A DNA stretch of 64,000 bases from Echinostoma caproni (taxonomy: Eukaryota; Platyhelminthes; Trematoda; Plagiorchiida; Echinostomatidae). A program made the position numbers and the translations under genes. Location of the stretch: assembly GCA_900618425.1 (NCBI GenBank), contig UZAN01040538.1:2811-66810 (forward strand). The letters run 5' to 3'. Under the pieces are notes generated by a model. The model was not told the origin of the DNA. It searched no databases and saw only the letters and a program-made list of their open reading frames with translations. This document shows positions 22,936 through 35,460 of the stretch, piece by piece; the first letter of the stretch is position 1, and each line of letters opens with the position of its first letter.

Positions 22936-25625
22936 AAAATTTCGCAAAGCAGCTTAATACAATCTATTCTGAAACTTGTCAAAATCAATGATAAGGAGGT
23001 CAACACAAATAAGAAGCAATTTAGCCTCTAGTACAAACTTTAATTGACAAGTATCCAAGAACCATATTTCGGATAGAGAATACTCTAAATTTGTTTTATG
23101 GAATCAATAATCGACAGAAAACAGTGTGATTCTCACCGAAGCGATTAGCATTAAAGTAGGTGTGATATACGTGAGCCCATCGTCACGATACCCATACTGT
23201 ATAACTCAGTCAGATTACTAGGGCCGATGGGTGGCCAGTGGAATGCATGTATCAGGACAGTTATACTCCTCCTGCACCTCAAGCTTAACAAGTCAACTGC
23301 CACGCACTCGTTTCCGAGTATGACTAAGCGCTAAAACAACACTAGATGCGTTTTGAGTTCGTTGACTCAAGAATCTCGTTCGTTTGATTCCCATTATCCG
23401 AAGGATAACTTGCCAATTCCCCTGATATCCAATGCATTTGATATTAAGTAAAAAATGCTCGTATCATATCGTCCCATTCAGGCCACGGGAAATGAATCCG
23501 AAATATGCTTGATATATAGTAGGAAAAGGTTCCACCTGTGAGCTCACGCCCAGTTTAGTCTAAATTAATTGATTTATTTGCAATGCTGGAGACTTCCGTC
23601 TTATGATATTATATATTTTGTGCCTATGTTAATGTTGAATAAATTGCATACATCCGTCCCAGAGACGTCGGATTTGTGCGCATCCCTGAGGGTTTCTCCT
23701 GTGTAGCATAAACCTGGGCGTTTTGAACTTATTTAGTCATGGTAGAGATACCGTTGAAGTAATCCAGGCAGAACACTCTTCAATGTGAACTTTTCAAAGG
23801 TACGAATTACAGCCAAATTTTGGATTTCGTGTGAGAAATGAAGTTTTATTATATTTATTTCATATCGATGTTTGTAATTTGCAACGTAGTTGAAAGCGAA
23901 CGATTTATTGGAGAGCTGATGTCAGTAAGTTGCTCCTGTACATGAATCTAAAGTTGAATTGTGAATAATTATCTGTTGTTTTCGGTTGATCCATTTTTTT
24001 CCTATCTGTTAACTAGAACGTTCAAACCAAACAGTACAAAGAAAAAAGGGGTTGCAGTGAATAACATGGGCACCCACTGATGATGAACGTATATTTGATG
24101 CTTATTCACATCAATGGTCACAATCAAATACAAGTTATTGATTTGTCAAAAAATCCATCCAAACAATTTTGATCATAACTTGTAGGAAAGAATTGTAAAT
24201 GAAAAAACTTTTCAGTTTCTCCTGGACTGAAATATGTTGTCAAACTTTCTCTGCCCAACTATCCTTCGGGATTTGATTATTGACTATTTTCACTTTTCTG
24301 TTCCTCGAAAAAGGGCGAACTGACTGAAATGATTGCTTTTCGGGAGCTGTCTTTGTCGTCTGTGTCTGTTGGCGCTTGAAGTGGTAAAATTGACAGCAAA
24401 ATGGACGCACAGTTATTGCAATCTGAGACAACAAAGAGGTTGATCAAGCAAGGCTTGAAAAAAAACGGCAAATTTGCATTTGGAATTCCAAAGCTTGACA
24501 CTACTCCAACGAACAAAACCAAACCGAATCATTCGAGATTAGCTTAACTCTGAATGGAGAACAATTTGAAAGATGTCATTTGTATGTATATAAACGTACT
24601 TCCGCTTCTGGAAAGTCTAAAGCACACTGAGTAGTTAGCATTAGCGTGTTTCCACTTGGTTTAAAATCAGCCCCTTTTCATTGAGTCAGGTTGTGTTTAC
24701 ATTTTTACTGTCACCTGACTTTTGCATTCACGATCTGGAAGTAAACGTCCTTTGCATTCAATGTAATTACCTCTTTCTGATTTCAAAAATATGAACTATG
24801 CTTGGACTTCGCACGCTCTGCCAAATTTCACTTTTCGAAGAAAACACTAAGTTTATCATGTAAACAAACTTGTTCGAGTTGAGCATCAGAATTAAACACA
24901 ATTTATGGTAATTATCACCATGAAAATGACTGTTGAGCTCAATTTTACCCGCAACTCATTTTGCTCTCCCATCAGATAATGTTTGTGATCAAGTTAAAGA
25001 AACCTTAATGAATACTTGCAAACCGTTGCTTTTCTTTTCTCATGGGATTGTTCCCACAATTGGGTTTATTTACTGTTTATAGATGGATGAAAAATGTCAC
25101 AAACTTTTATTGTTTCATTGACTGCCATCGATGTTGAAATTTAGGACATGACAATGTGTTATCCATTTTGAAAGAATCTATTATGGGTGCAAAAACAACG
25201 GCATAAGGAAGATAATTATGAATAGTACAAACTCTGATGCAATTGACTGATGTCGGCATTCTAGTCGACAGTTTTGGAGCACCCAATTGAATAAGGCGCC
25301 GCGGGACGTCCGTGCTGGGCCACACTGTGAGCAATCACCGATCTAGGTGGTCCAGATTCTGCATTATTTGATACACCAGAACGAGGTCTCCTCGATATTA
25401 AGTTTCTTCATTCAACTGCAAAGCAGGTGCCTTGCATTATTGACCTTAAAATGTTTCATACTATAAATGAATATAAAACGTTAAAGTGATCCCCGCTCTC
25501 CACTCTCGTAAGACGTTTACACTACAAAACTGAAAGGATTAAAAACAAACGCAAATACTGCGTTTCTCTATATCAGATCCAAATTTGGAACGGATTTTAT
25601 TGAAGTATTTGTGCGTCGTGCTCAT
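22936..25625. other. No recognised gene
   Basis: Only short open frames on both strands, none similar to a known family. Confidence 0.45.
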
Positions 25626-25853
25626 AGTATTTAATCCGTGAAGGAAAACGTTTGGATTAGCCATGACGATGAAAAAACCAAAGAAACAAGTTTATTTTTT
25701 GGTGACGAAGTTTCGACCCAGGTTCGCTTGTTAATTAACTTGATAAAGACCTTCCAAGAGGGTCAAAACGTCGTCACCAAAAAATAAACTTGTTTTTTTG
25801 GTTTCTTCATCGTCCTGGCTAATCCAAACGTTTGCCTTCACGGATCAAATACT
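25626..25853. repeat. Inverted repeat, 94-bp arms, 40-bp spacer
   Basis: Arms 25626-25719 and 25760-25853 pair with few mismatches. They include GGTGACGAAG/CGTCGTCACC and ATAAACTTG segments. The right arm on the plus strand begins CTTGATAAAGACC, then CTTCCAAGAG and GGTCAAAACGTCGTC, a layout like the HHR-like ends of Penelope-type elements (CTGATGA, stem GACC/GGTC, GAAAC). No coding remnant was recognised beside it. Confidence 0.8.
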
Positions 25854-28800
25854 GCGTTATTCGTGCGTTATCACTTATATATATTCATTGTGCTGTGGTA
25901 AGCTACAAATTTCTGAAACACTTCAGCGACATCCAGCAGTTTGTTGCCACCTTATTCCCATAGCAGAGTGGTACCTGAACCCTATTCCCAGCGGTCAATT
26001 TTGAGAAGGTACATTGACGGGTGACGAACTTAGGGAAATTCAACTTAAATCCATATCCCTCGAGCAACAATGATAATCGAACATTCTATAAGCATATGAT
26101 CGGTATTGAGTAGAATATGCAGTCAAATAAGATCGCAGTCAGAAATAATTGTCAATCAATTCTTCCATTGAAACTGAACGAATACATGCTGTATGTTTCT
26201 TCCAAAACTTTACCAGCTACTTGAACCAGGGTTGTCAGCTTATCCCTTCCTCACTGGAAGTCACTTCCTCTTGGTAAAATTGGAGCAACTAGTTTCTGCT
26301 AGTGCATCGTTTGTGAGAAATTGAGGTAACAGTAATCCCGTACACCCGAACTAAACTACCGTCACATACCACTACCACTTACATGTATTCTTCCACTAGA
26401 ACAATGCACCAATCCCGATTGGCGATGCCCGCTGAGGCTGGAGTTCATCTACAGGGGCCTGAAACGTCCGCAGCTTTGTAAACGCCCCAAACCAACCCCG
26501 TCGCAAATAGAATGGCTGAAATACTAGTCCCGCCATCTACAGCAATACATTGATTTATGGAACGGCTGGACAAGTCTATCATTTATCATCTTATTGTGCC
26601 AAAACATGTAATAGTTTAATTCTGCTTACTCCACGTTCACAATGAGGGTTAGTGTTGATGTTGACATGTTTTGTAGCAATTCCGTTTAACTCTAATTGAA
26701 AAATCGGAAGAATAATGTATGACTCATCTTTGTTATTTTTTCAAGCTTACTTGTGTTTCTGGTGAATGCATCGTTGATGTCTTCAATCTAAACTATTTAC
26801 TGTCTTTTTAGGGAAATTTTGTAAATCAAGAAAAGGCATGCATTCAATCAAGATAAACACTTCAAGGTAAATTTGAAATTGGTCGCATTGATCTCTTCAT
26901 GTCCTGATTTTCCGTCCCAAGCATAGGGATTTTCTCTTTTGAATAGCAATTGAATCATATTTGCTCTGAGCAAACAATGTTAAGATCTTTTCTTCTGCCC
27001 TTCTATCCATAAATATTTCAGTTGTTGTTATATGATTGTTAAAATGAGCTGCTTTAGTAACAATTTTGTACGCAACGTGACCTGGAAGGAATACGCTTAT
27101 GGCGTTGTCCGTGCGCCAATTCATTGTATACGGTGAGTTTGTGTTCAATCTCTCGTTGTACTTTATTACTCTGCTTCTACTTCGTTCACGTGACATTCGT
27201 ATTTTAGGGATTATTTCCTGCATTTAGAGGATAATCATTATTTTGATGTCATCTCATCTACATAGATCTCCCCCAGTTGGATTTTCTGGTAGGAGAAAGT
27301 AACGTAAGTGCGTGAGTGGCAGACTGCTCTTGCACACACACAAACACACACACACCTGTTAATATGACTGTTCTGTATTTGGTCAGTTTCAACATTGGCT
27401 CCCTGTTTAGCAAACTGCGTGTCCCAATTGATTTACTATGTTATGGCGTGCAGGTATACACATGTGCGATATGCATAGAGGGATCGTAAGTGAACCAAAA
27501 CGTAGAGGAATAACTGTTCAATATACCTGGTTCAACAACTTTTCGAAAAGACAGTGAAAGAAAACCGGATGTGGGGTAATGTACTAGGTTAACTCCAATT
27601 GATGCGGCGAATATTTCTCCTGGAATGGTATCGATTAACTCACGGTTTTACGTTGAGCTTTGTTTTCTAATTGTCGGGGCACAATGATTACCACTCCACG
27701 CCTGGCTCGTTTTCACTCACAAATTGGTATCGATTCCTCTTAGGATGTTATCATTATTTTCATTGCCTTCTTAGTTAACGATAATCCAATTTAATTATTG
27801 GCAACTTTATTGATTTTCTTGTAATATTTCATATCGTCCAAGCAACTGCGAATATATTCCAGTAAAATGTATACGTTTACAGTTAAAACAGGATAAAAAA
27901 TCACATACGACAACAAAAATTACATAAATAATCATCTTTGTAAATTCCAATTTATTTTGTTCAGGACATTTTTGGTCTCACTTAGATTGCGATCCAAGTC
28001 AATTACTATCGTTGTACTGCAATAAGCGGTGATGTCAGAGGATAAACAGCAACATTACGATCCAAATACAATGCTTCGTTCGCAAACAAAGTTCTGGAAG
28101 CTGGAGATGGAAGATCTTGCTCTGCGGGCAGAAGAAACGGTTTATAGACAACACCATTGATGTGAACAGCTCTAATATTGTCTCCTTTTATCCTCGAAGT
28201 AATATTCTCTCTCCATAACCATCATGTTGCCTATATAATGTTGAAAATCTCTCTAAAACGTCATAAAACCACGCGTTTTAAAACATAGTGCTGATTTATT
28301 TGGAGATTATTAAGACCCTTATTGATAAATCAATTTACAATTCGTGATTCTTGGAGGCCAACCAACCGTGTTCTTATTCCTAAATATGCGTCATCTAGCA
28401 TATAATCCAAACGTCTTTGTTCGATTACCATCATTTCGACTGCATTTAAACTAACAGTGAACGCCACTCTCACCCACATGCATACGTATAAGCTAAAAAG
28501 ATATAAGTTATATGCATGCCTATTCATTGATGCGCCTAATTAGAAAGTCTTCAAACGTTTCTCAAATATGTGTTCGTTGTGTTTTGCTCGATTGTTTTCC
28601 CGCTTTTGATCCCGTTTCACGATCTTCTATTCTTCAAACGTTGCAATCGCTCGTCTAATCTACAAATATTTTGACGTACTTCAAAAACTATTTCGCAGGA
28701 CTTGTTTGAAAAACAGAACCAAATGACGCTGTTTGAAAACGTTTAATGTTCGATTCTGGAGTCCTTTTGGGTGTTATGTCATCTCTGTACTCACTATCAG

Positions 28801-31699
28801 CATTCATCATTGAATTTCTCTGTAAACCAAGATCTTCAAACCGATTGATAGTGTGGTCGTATGTCAAGAAATATTTCAAACCAATCTGATACGGGATCAT
28901 TTTCTGACGGTTTAGCACAACTGCACTTATTCTGTAACCAGCCTGATCTCCAGTTCAATCCTTCCGAATGCGCCTGTAGTCTTTCCCGTTTTAAGTATCC
29001 CTTAGGTTCTTTGAGCATCAATTCAGTACCCGTTATCAGAACACAAACAACCAAGCATGTAAAACTCATCCGAGAGAGGAAAAAAATGATGATCCTCCCA
29101 CGTGCTATCTTTTGTTCGTATAGTGTAGGTTTTGTGCTTTCACATACGGAAGCTACGGCAATTTAGATTGTAGCAAGCAACCTAATGTTCTTTCGTTTCC
29201 ACGTCATTACAATACATTAGAATAGAATACAACACAATATATTACAATACAATTAAATATGATACAGTTCATTACAATTTAACCGACCATAATTTTGCGA
29301 ATATTCACTCACGATAGAAAGCTGTAATGGAAGGGATTACTGAGTTTTCCCACGATGAGCTTCAAATATAAGCACGGGTCACACGGTCGAAAGTTTATTT
29401 GTAAATATGTCACATCAGTCGAGTCGTGCTTGATCATACGAAGCGGTATCTGAGCTATTTCGCAACACACCTCTATTTCTCCTTATGAAGCTTCTGTCTG
29501 ATTTTTCATGATATTCTATTCCGTGTACCCTGACTAAATGCGTATGGGTACAGACACAGATAAGAACATTCCAAGTTTGGAATAATCATTTAGAGTCGAA
29601 CATACAGCTACCCACGAGTTTTCGCATAAGAATAACTCAATGATATTGAGACGCAAAACAAAAAACTGGAAATTGCCCAGGATTGATGCTTCAAGGACAT
29701 TTCAATGTCTACATAAAACTAAAGAAAAGATATTACCCGAATTAATCTAATTATCCATTCGATATCGATTGGTTAAGAGAAGAACGACGAAAGAGCGTTA
29801 ATCAATTACTCCGTCTGGAATACGAACCTTTCCGGAGTTTAATCAGCAGATGGGACAAAGTCGAACAAACCAAGTCCAGGAACTAAACAATCACAGTCTC
29901 AGTCTTAATCTCAGCATTCCGATACCCCCTCCAAGTTATTTGTCTACATTTTTGATTATTTATCTACAATAGGTCAATTCAACCAGTGCCCAAAATTAGT
30001 GACGATTGAAGTGAACGTTTGCTGACATTGAGAAAATGGAACAAACTTGGAGGAGTGACAAAGGAAGCGTCACGAGTAAAACCGATTTACCATATCTGTG
30101 GCTCGCTCTAGGCTAACGTTCAGTTGCTTTCAGGCGCAAATCATCTCATTAATAGCCAGACAAACTTACCATCAAAGACTGTTCGTTGTAAACTTATCGA
30201 GACACCGTGGGAAAATCAAGGAAAAGTTTTTCACGTACAGCGTCATTTGCACAATGCAGCCGACACTCGCGAACAATTTTCAAGTATATCTAGAGACTGT
30301 TTATCGGCGAAAAGTAGCAGATGTTTTTTGAAGATGCAGATTTGTTTGCAAAATCATCCATCCTCTTTATATGTGTATATGCATACATATTTATATATTT
30401 AAATATATATTGACGATCCATCCAATGGAATAATGAATTCCAGAATCCAAGTTTCCTCACGTTGGCTCAGAATTGTTACAAGGCATGGCAGTATAATGCA
30501 CTGAGTATTCTTGGATAATAAACGTTGCCATTTTTTGGATACCATATGAATGAAAATATATCTTAACTTCACAAATTGGCAAATATAAGGAAACAATGGT
30601 GTATAAAGCAGACACATTTTATTCCATCATTCTCTAGTCGTTAACAAAAATTAACTCTATAACGCCAAATAATCGATTGTCCTTATCAAACGACTCATTG
30701 TATCTGACAACTAGCATTGTTACGTTTAGTCACGCCTCATTAGAGCTTCGTTTCTTGAAAGAGGTATTCAATGAACCGAGTCGGCACGAGAATTGACGTG
30801 ATGTGACAAACACATACGTTGCAAACACACGAATGTTTGAAACGTAAAACAAAATCGATGGGAAGATTGAAACAAAACGTGTTGTTCGGGAGAAAATTCC
30901 CATTTATTGTTCTACGTTAGGCATTTGTGTCTCTGTATATAGCCAAACTGAAATCGATGGCAGCGTCGATTTGTAGTTGAGCAAAAGTGTGCAAGTGCCT
31001 TTACCGAATCAGAGAGAAGCCAATCGATAGAACCACATTCGTTCGCTTGTGCACTTCTTGTGTAGTGTAGAAATGTTGTGATGAATAAGTTTATGACGGC
31101 TTCAGGAGTAAAATCGGTAACTTATACTTTGTGAACATAGAACGCAGTAACTATAGCGAACATATTGTTAACCTGTCGCAATGCAACGGAGTTTGGTTTC
31201 GGAGAGTTCGGTGTGCATAAAATCATTTGAGTGATTAATGCGATGCATGACATGAAATTTCTTAATAAAAGCGATGTCATGCCTCTGAATAAAAAAGGAA
31301 CAGACTCCATTCTTCCAAGCAATCACATATCCAGATGAATACACCCCCAGTGACATGTTGACAATTAAACAAATCAGATGTCACTAATGTGGGTCTTAGG
31401 GATTTCTTCTTTCCCCATCGATCCACTTTGCTCAACCTCCTTCGAAGATTGATCATGCCCCCCTTTGTTGTACGCAGCCAGCAGCACAAGATGTTTTAGT
31501 TGACCGTAAAAGTGGTAGTAATTGTGCATATGTATGATTTTACGTTGGAATTATTTGGTTTAGCTGACCAATAATCCGTAGTTTATTGCTGCAACATTCA
31601 CAATATGTTAAAATAGAATATTTACTACTTTTAAAATTTAAAACAATGGGAGGCATCGTTTGATACGTGATGCTTTGCACAGAGAAGGTGATCAATTGC
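25854..31699. other. No recognised gene
   Basis: No protein similarity recognised. It holds a (CA)n tract at 27331-27356, an ATACA-rich stretch at about 29208-29280, and an AT-rich run at 30370-30411. Open frames reach about 108 codons. Confidence 0.45.
27331..27356. repeat. (CA)n microsatellite
   Basis: CA repeat with one AA interruption. Confidence 0.9.
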
Positions 31700-31836
31700 A
31701 TTAGTTGTGAAGCCTGTTGTCACTGAACTATAATGCCAGATGAACCGCAGAAATGCGGAAGACGGGCAGCTGTTCGAACCCGGAACTTCCCGATCAATTT
31801 TTCGATGACCGTAATCACGTGACCACCGCGGTTACC
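31700..31836 (-). mobile_element. tRNA-like SINE fragment
   Basis: On the minus strand it has a box B match GGTTCGAAC (31772-31780, plus coordinates) and a weaker box A TGGTCACGTGA (31815-31825), at the spacing expected of a tRNA promoter. The 5' end is GTAACCGCGGTGGTCACG. No cloverleaf fits, so a tRNA gene is unlikely. No CTGATGA core was found in the body, unlike the other SINEs here. The 3' limit is a guess. Confidence 0.45.
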
Positions 31837-34800
31837 GCATTCTGATGTTTATTTGTTTTTCAGGAGAACCGCATAATTTGACCGAAATGCTCCGGTCAAC
31901 CTCACATGATAAGGAATGTCACTCAATTAATCCGGAACTGCACACGAAATTGCGGACAAACTAATTTTGATTCCTTTAGGATCAGCAATATTTATTGAAT
32001 GATCTTCTTTATCCAATTAGAGTAGGTGATTCCAGTACGTGGTTAGATATTCAAATGGTCAACCAATACGCTATTTTCTTTCAAGAAAAGAGACTCTTAG
32101 ATAATAGTTTGATTAAGCCTAACATAGTTCCAATTGCAAATACAATTTTCTGGAGTGATTCCATGGGTAATAAGACCAACATAATGGGGAATTCACATTC
32201 GTACAATTTGTTGATTCATAGGCAGTTACATTTCATATAGCCTTCAAGACGTTTGCCTGCAAAACTCACTACAAGATGTACCGCAAATTATGACAACTTC
32301 AGATGCTTTCTGTGATACTATTCCAAATGTCCTTGACTCCCGTCAACATTCTGGCAGATACAAATATCAGAGCGGTAAAAGTAGCCCAGTTGTTTCAGCA
32401 GGCTTCTTTATGAGAGATCGAGTTTTAGCCTAATAAAACAGCAAATACAGGATGTAACCAAATCTTTCCTTCGATTAGTTCCGCATGAATGACATTTCTA
32501 TCATCACAACTGCATAGTGCTTCACGTTGAAACTCTGATGCAATCAAACAGAACCGTAGTTTAGATTGTCTGGCTGTTGACCTTTACGCGACGGGTGAAC
32601 GGACTAGTACTAGAATGGGGAAAGAATGTACATTGACATTTTTCCAAACCGCCTGCTACATCGCATTCTTCCCCAATTCAGTGTCCGCGTTAAACGGGAA
32701 AATTGGAAGAATCGTGGCGAAGTGATGCTGTATTTTCATGTTTTTCGGAGAAAACCTTCTTCAGCATGCTTCGATAGTTAAGCTTTTGGGCATCGGGGTT
32801 ATTTGAAGTGCCCAAAAGTTGCTGTTGACTGTGAATCGCTATAAATGACTTAAACAGTATTCCCTATTTTATTGCCACAACTGTAATGATCAAAAATGTT
32901 GCGTTCGTGCTATTTGCCCTTCGTGCAACGTGCCATCACGATATTCCGTCAACTTGGTAATGTTTGACTCAGTATTGTAAGCGCATAACAATGTGAAATG
33001 TATGCTTCAAATGACTTTATACTACCACAGCCAATTAAGCAGTCCCAACATACTACTTACATCTATGGTTGCGTAACTGACTGGAGAATCAGCTCGAAAA
33101 ATAGGAACACCGTTATAAATCAGAGGACGATTGAGCCCACCTGTGTCACTTAAACACCATTCCTGACTCGAAATGGTTTTATCTGTTGCTCTATAACACT
33201 GAATTTGTTACAACTAACACAATCAGTTTCGGGAACCGTTTGTTCGACTTATAATTTAGGCTAATCGTTCGTCGGCGAATTTGGCAGTGCAATAAACAAA
33301 AACGATTTTACAAATTATCGAGTATCTCGTCTCATGCATTCGAAGCCAAAAAGCAACTTATAATTATCATGTACACTGGTAAAACGATGCAATTAAGGAT
33401 TCGCAGAGAATTGGTGTAGGTGCGTAAAATGGGAATCACCGAAATTTAAAATCATTCGCGAACAGAAATAAATTAAAACGTTCTGTGGCCGTTGGAGATA
33501 TTTATCATGACTTCATCAACAACTCAACTCATAATTGGTGCAATCAATTTACTTAGCCTGCCAGTTTCATGGAATCGGACTTCTGGCACATTTTTCTTCA
33601 TCAACAATTCTTGTATATTTGCTGTTCATCTTGAAGTATCGGTTGGTTTATACCCCAGGAATAACGAGGCCTAAATTTCTTTTTAGTACCGCACACTGAA
33701 ACGAAACTAATGATTACCGTGTATTGTGAAATTTTAAAATCATTATTGATTTCACTTTGATTATTTGCCTTTACGTACTGCTAGTTTATTAACCAAAACT
33801 TCATATTTCGCGTACATCACTGTACAAAACCGATGCGTATTGAGCATGCCAAACAGCTATCCACACTGTTCAAATCATTCAGTGGATAAACAGAGCAAAC
33901 CCACAAAATAAGAGAATGCACATGCTTCCGATAATTTATACGTTTTGATTAAAGGAGAAATCAAACGTTTGTATTCATTTTTCGTTGAAATACCTCATAG
34001 AAGTAATAAAATAGAACGATTTTCAAAAAACAAATCGCTCTTCATTAGCTCATAGAGGCTGCCGTGACGTTGTTCTTTGAACTAGATTCATCAGAATATA
34101 ATCACGTATCCTCTAATTGCTATCAATGCGTTCTTCCTGTGTCACGCTGTACGGTTACTTATAAACAACAGATGTTTCCACTTTTCTTGTCTCACGTAAA
34201 TTTTGTCAAACGTTTACATTAGAGGGGTCCGCATACTGGAATCGTCACATCACGTGTTTCGCCTTATTCGTGATACAGTTCGGATGCTTAAAGCAAAAAA
34301 TTTGTTTCAATGAAACCAGTGAGTTTTCGGTATATCTTGCACACACCTTTTACACTGCTGACTTCTGGTTTTAATATTTCAAAGCACTGAGTTGTGCCTC
34401 AGCAACAAGTACTCATGATGTCACGTTACTCGCGATGAGTCAAGTGATATTCGTTACACCAGTGAATCCGAGAGGTTTGTCACAGAGGTTATCAAAAACA
34501 TCGTGCATCTTTTATAGGTCAAGCGATTTGAGCGCCGATCCCAGTCAAGAATCCGATTTAATTTGCCTGTGATACCATGCTAGGGGGAAGTCTTGTTCTC
34601 TTACTTGTTGCGTGTTCTATAGCATCTGAACAAATTACCCATAGAACGACGTGCAGGTTTTCGTATGCATACCATTTTTCAGTCCGACACAATACCAGCA
34701 AGTTATTTGATTGAATTTTCGGTCTTGAATTTCAAGAACACCGAGTGCTCCTCAACTGGCTGCGTTATACTCTCATGCTTGTTCGTTACGTTGAAATTTA

Positions 34801-35186
34801 TTCATCGTTTGCCTCAACCATATATCGGTGCTAACCATGCCCACGAATTATAAATATTAGTCAGCACTAAAGTTTGGTGGCTAATCGCAAAGATCTCGGA
34901 GTTAACCTCCATTCTGAACACTCATTCATTCCAACATATGTGTTGTTTGTGTACAAGAAACCCGGTTGAATTAAAAGAATGAGGTTATGCTAGTGTTAAT
35001 TGAAAAATTAAATTGAAATGTGCTTCATTGTCGAAGTATGATTCGTGGTTTGTGATTGTTCTTGATGTCTGGTTGGGAATGGGTGGCTTGAGAGGATGTG
35101 TACGTAATCCGAATGGGAAAACGGTTATAATATGTACGTGTTATTATGTTTCTGGGTCACTGGATCATGGGGAAGAGCATGTCTAT
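31837..35186. other. No recognised gene
   Basis: Short open frames only. A single N lies at 35188, just beyond. An antisense open frame over 35013-35234 is explained by the PLE remnant that follows. Confidence 0.45.
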
Positions 35187-35460
35187 CNTATCTCGAGGGT
35201 ACGCGTCACGTTGTGGCCAAGGCAGTCTGAGTGATTGTAGGAATCGCTTTTGAGACTAATTTATTTCTTTTTGCGAGATGACTTTGACGGACGGCTTTCG
35301 GAGGGTTTCTTGGTACAGTATAGATGATTGGACATGCGTCATCGTCAATCGGATGCAGGATGTACGCAAGATGAGCTACGGTTGCACTTTAAATCATTTT
35401 CTTTGAGCGTGAACGCAGCCAGGCCGGGATTTGTTCCTTGATGCCTTTTGCGAACCCATC
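35187..35460 (-). pseudogene. Decayed PLE GIY-YIG fragment
   Basis: The minus strand reads GFAKGIKEQIPAWL, then SATVAHLAYILHPIDDDACP, IIYTVPRNPPKAVRQSHLAK and weakening similarity to AEA.AIR further on. These match in order the corresponding GIY-YIG segments of the element at 17501-18112 (RIKEHKPAWL, VHLVDTGHQI, IIYKVPPNPSKTVRQRHLA). One stop interrupts. The His of KEH is Gln here. The catalytic YIG start and the RT are missing. Confidence 0.75.
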
